Below are positions 63,231-64,000 of a stretch of 64,000 nucleotides of DNA, one piece after another. The stretch lies in assembly GCA_943737045.1 (NCBI GenBank), contig CALSFV010000002.1:1612001-1676000 (forward strand). Reading direction: 5' to 3'. The first letter of the stretch is position 1. Every line of letters begins with the position of its first letter. Below the pieces are notes generated by a model that was given only the letters and a program-made list of their open reading frames with translations, did no database searches and was not told the origin of the DNA. A program made the translations under genes and the position numbers. The DNA is from Parapristionchus giblindavisi (lineage: Eukaryota > Nematoda > Chromadorea > Rhabditida > Diplogasteridae).

Positions 63231-63510
63231 ATGCGATTCCTTGTCCTCTTCGCATTTATGTCCTTGATATTCCCCGCTGCCCCCTTGGCCTTGGGCACAA
63301 TCAACTTTGACGTATGTATTGACTACTGCAAAAATTATCATTCTTGATCTGTTGTTGGCAAATCAGAGCTCTGACGAATCTCTCGTTGTCAGAACGGGGA
63401 GAGTCAAACCAACACGTAATCACTTCATCGTTTCGCAATATTTTGAAACCATATCTTGATATTACCATCTCTCGCTGGAAACTCACGGACAAATAAAGCG
63501 AGAAAGTTTA
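63231..63510 (+). pseudogene. Small secreted protein, family copy G (interrupted after exon 1)
   Basis: Exon 1 is 63231-63311 (MRFLVLFAFMSLIFPAA signal peptide, shorter than in the others by 13 codons) and is followed by the family's intron 1, including the AGAGCTCTGACGAATC element. Just before exon 2 should begin, at about 63511, the sequence changes to GAGACCGACTCGGTAAGACT, which is part of a foldback family (compare 30712-30760). Exons 2 and 3 are not found up to 64000; they may lie beyond the insertion outside the window. Confidence 0.65.
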
Positions 63511-64000
63511 AGAGACCGACTCGGTAAGACTCGAGCATTTTGACCCCCTGCCGGACATTCGCCAATACTTTCGATCTGGGCCTCAATACTTTCATCGTAG
63601 ACACATACCGGGGGGAGACCGATGAAATTTATGGTGAAAATGCCCTTGGGTTCAAACCCGGCTCACATATGTTTCATAAAATAAAAAATTGAAAAATTCA
63701 TAAACTTTTCAATCGTGATAGCTAGGACTTTTATTTATTTTTATTGGTGAATAACATGTCATGCACTCTTATAAACACTCCTGAACAATAATATCATGTA
63801 TAATTTCTCGAGTACTTTCAGATAAAAATGTGAAAATCCAACTTTTTGATTTTGTACTCCATAAGGAATTGATTTTGTTTCACAGTTCCGGGACCTATTT
63901 TGTTTTGGGCTCAATCGATAGAGCTCGTCAATAGCTTTCATTTAAGCCCATGGGAGTCGATTTAAGTTGGCACTTGGCTAAATGACGGCCAAAAAACTGC
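63511..64000. mobile_element. Arm of a foldback element, cut by the window end
   Basis: GACTCGGTAAGACTCGAGC and CCGGACATTCGCC resemble the arm starting near 30712 (GGCTCGGTAAGATTCGAGG; CCCCGGACATCGACC). TGGGTTCAAACCCGGCTC at about 63650 is T-arm-like, as in other foldbacks here. The partner arm would be outside the window. Confidence 0.45.

Noticed and set aside
1..64000. CRISPR arrays, rRNA genes and bacterial operons
   Set aside because: No regularly spaced short repeats with unique spacers, no rRNA-like conserved blocks and no closely packed same-strand genes; the window is eukaryotic.

Overview
The window looks like a eukaryotic, most likely nematode (rhabditid-type), genome segment. The evidence is one multi-exon gene of the ZYG-11/ZER-1 type, very short introns (many of 44 to 50 bases), Tc1-like and piggyBac-type (TTAA) mobile element remnants, AT-rich intergenic DNA and small secreted-protein genes. 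There are no bacterial features. The species assignment is inference; nothing here names the organism.

Layout. 1-1764: LINE fragments and a Tc1-like remnant. 1765-13996: a giant palindrome with two arms of about 4.69 kb and only about ten differences noticed by eye. Each arm carries one copy (A, B) of a small secreted-protein gene with two TTAA-flanked MITEs in its upstream region, a TACCGTA-rich inserted element and a degenerate mariner-like transposon. The roughly 2.7 kb spacer holds a Penelope-like retroelement with the GIY-YIG endonuclease N-terminal to the reverse transcriptase (Naiad/Chlamys type). 14.0-18.2 kb: dispersed fragments and a three-level nested insertion. 18.5-19.5 kb: gene-family copy C, frameshifted. 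19.6-24.7 kb: inverted-repeat (foldback) elements and RTE-type LINE fragments. 25.955-37.626 kb: a zyg-11-like gene in about 19 exons whose introns host at least six foldback/MITE insertions and an ATT microsatellite. 38.0-43.1 kb: a composite foldback element with captured or nested pieces. 44.6-45.6 kb: copy D. 45.786-51.201 kb: a nearly intact, recent Ty3/gypsy LTR retrotransposon in the 3' flank of copy D. 51.686-56.885 kb: a second composite foldback. 58.1-58.6 kb: copy E (minus strand). 60.4-61.15 kb: copy F. 63.1-63.5 kb: copy G, broken by another foldback that runs off the window.

Biologically, two things stand out. One is a local multigene family (seven copies, four of them apparently intact plus one that has lost an intron) encoding about 100-residue secreted cysteine-containing proteins with a W-x-G-T-A-P-x-C signature; the copies share upstream blocks, a TATA element, intron positions and an intronic hairpin, and have spread by duplication and inversion. 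The other is an unusually dense set of inverted-repeat mobile elements nested in each other and in the introns of the ZYG-11-type gene. The secreted-protein genes, the upstream blocks and the 3' flanks form a repeat unit of about 2 kb that the mobile elements repeatedly interrupt. Boundaries were read by eye; exon models are checked for phase but not against transcripts.
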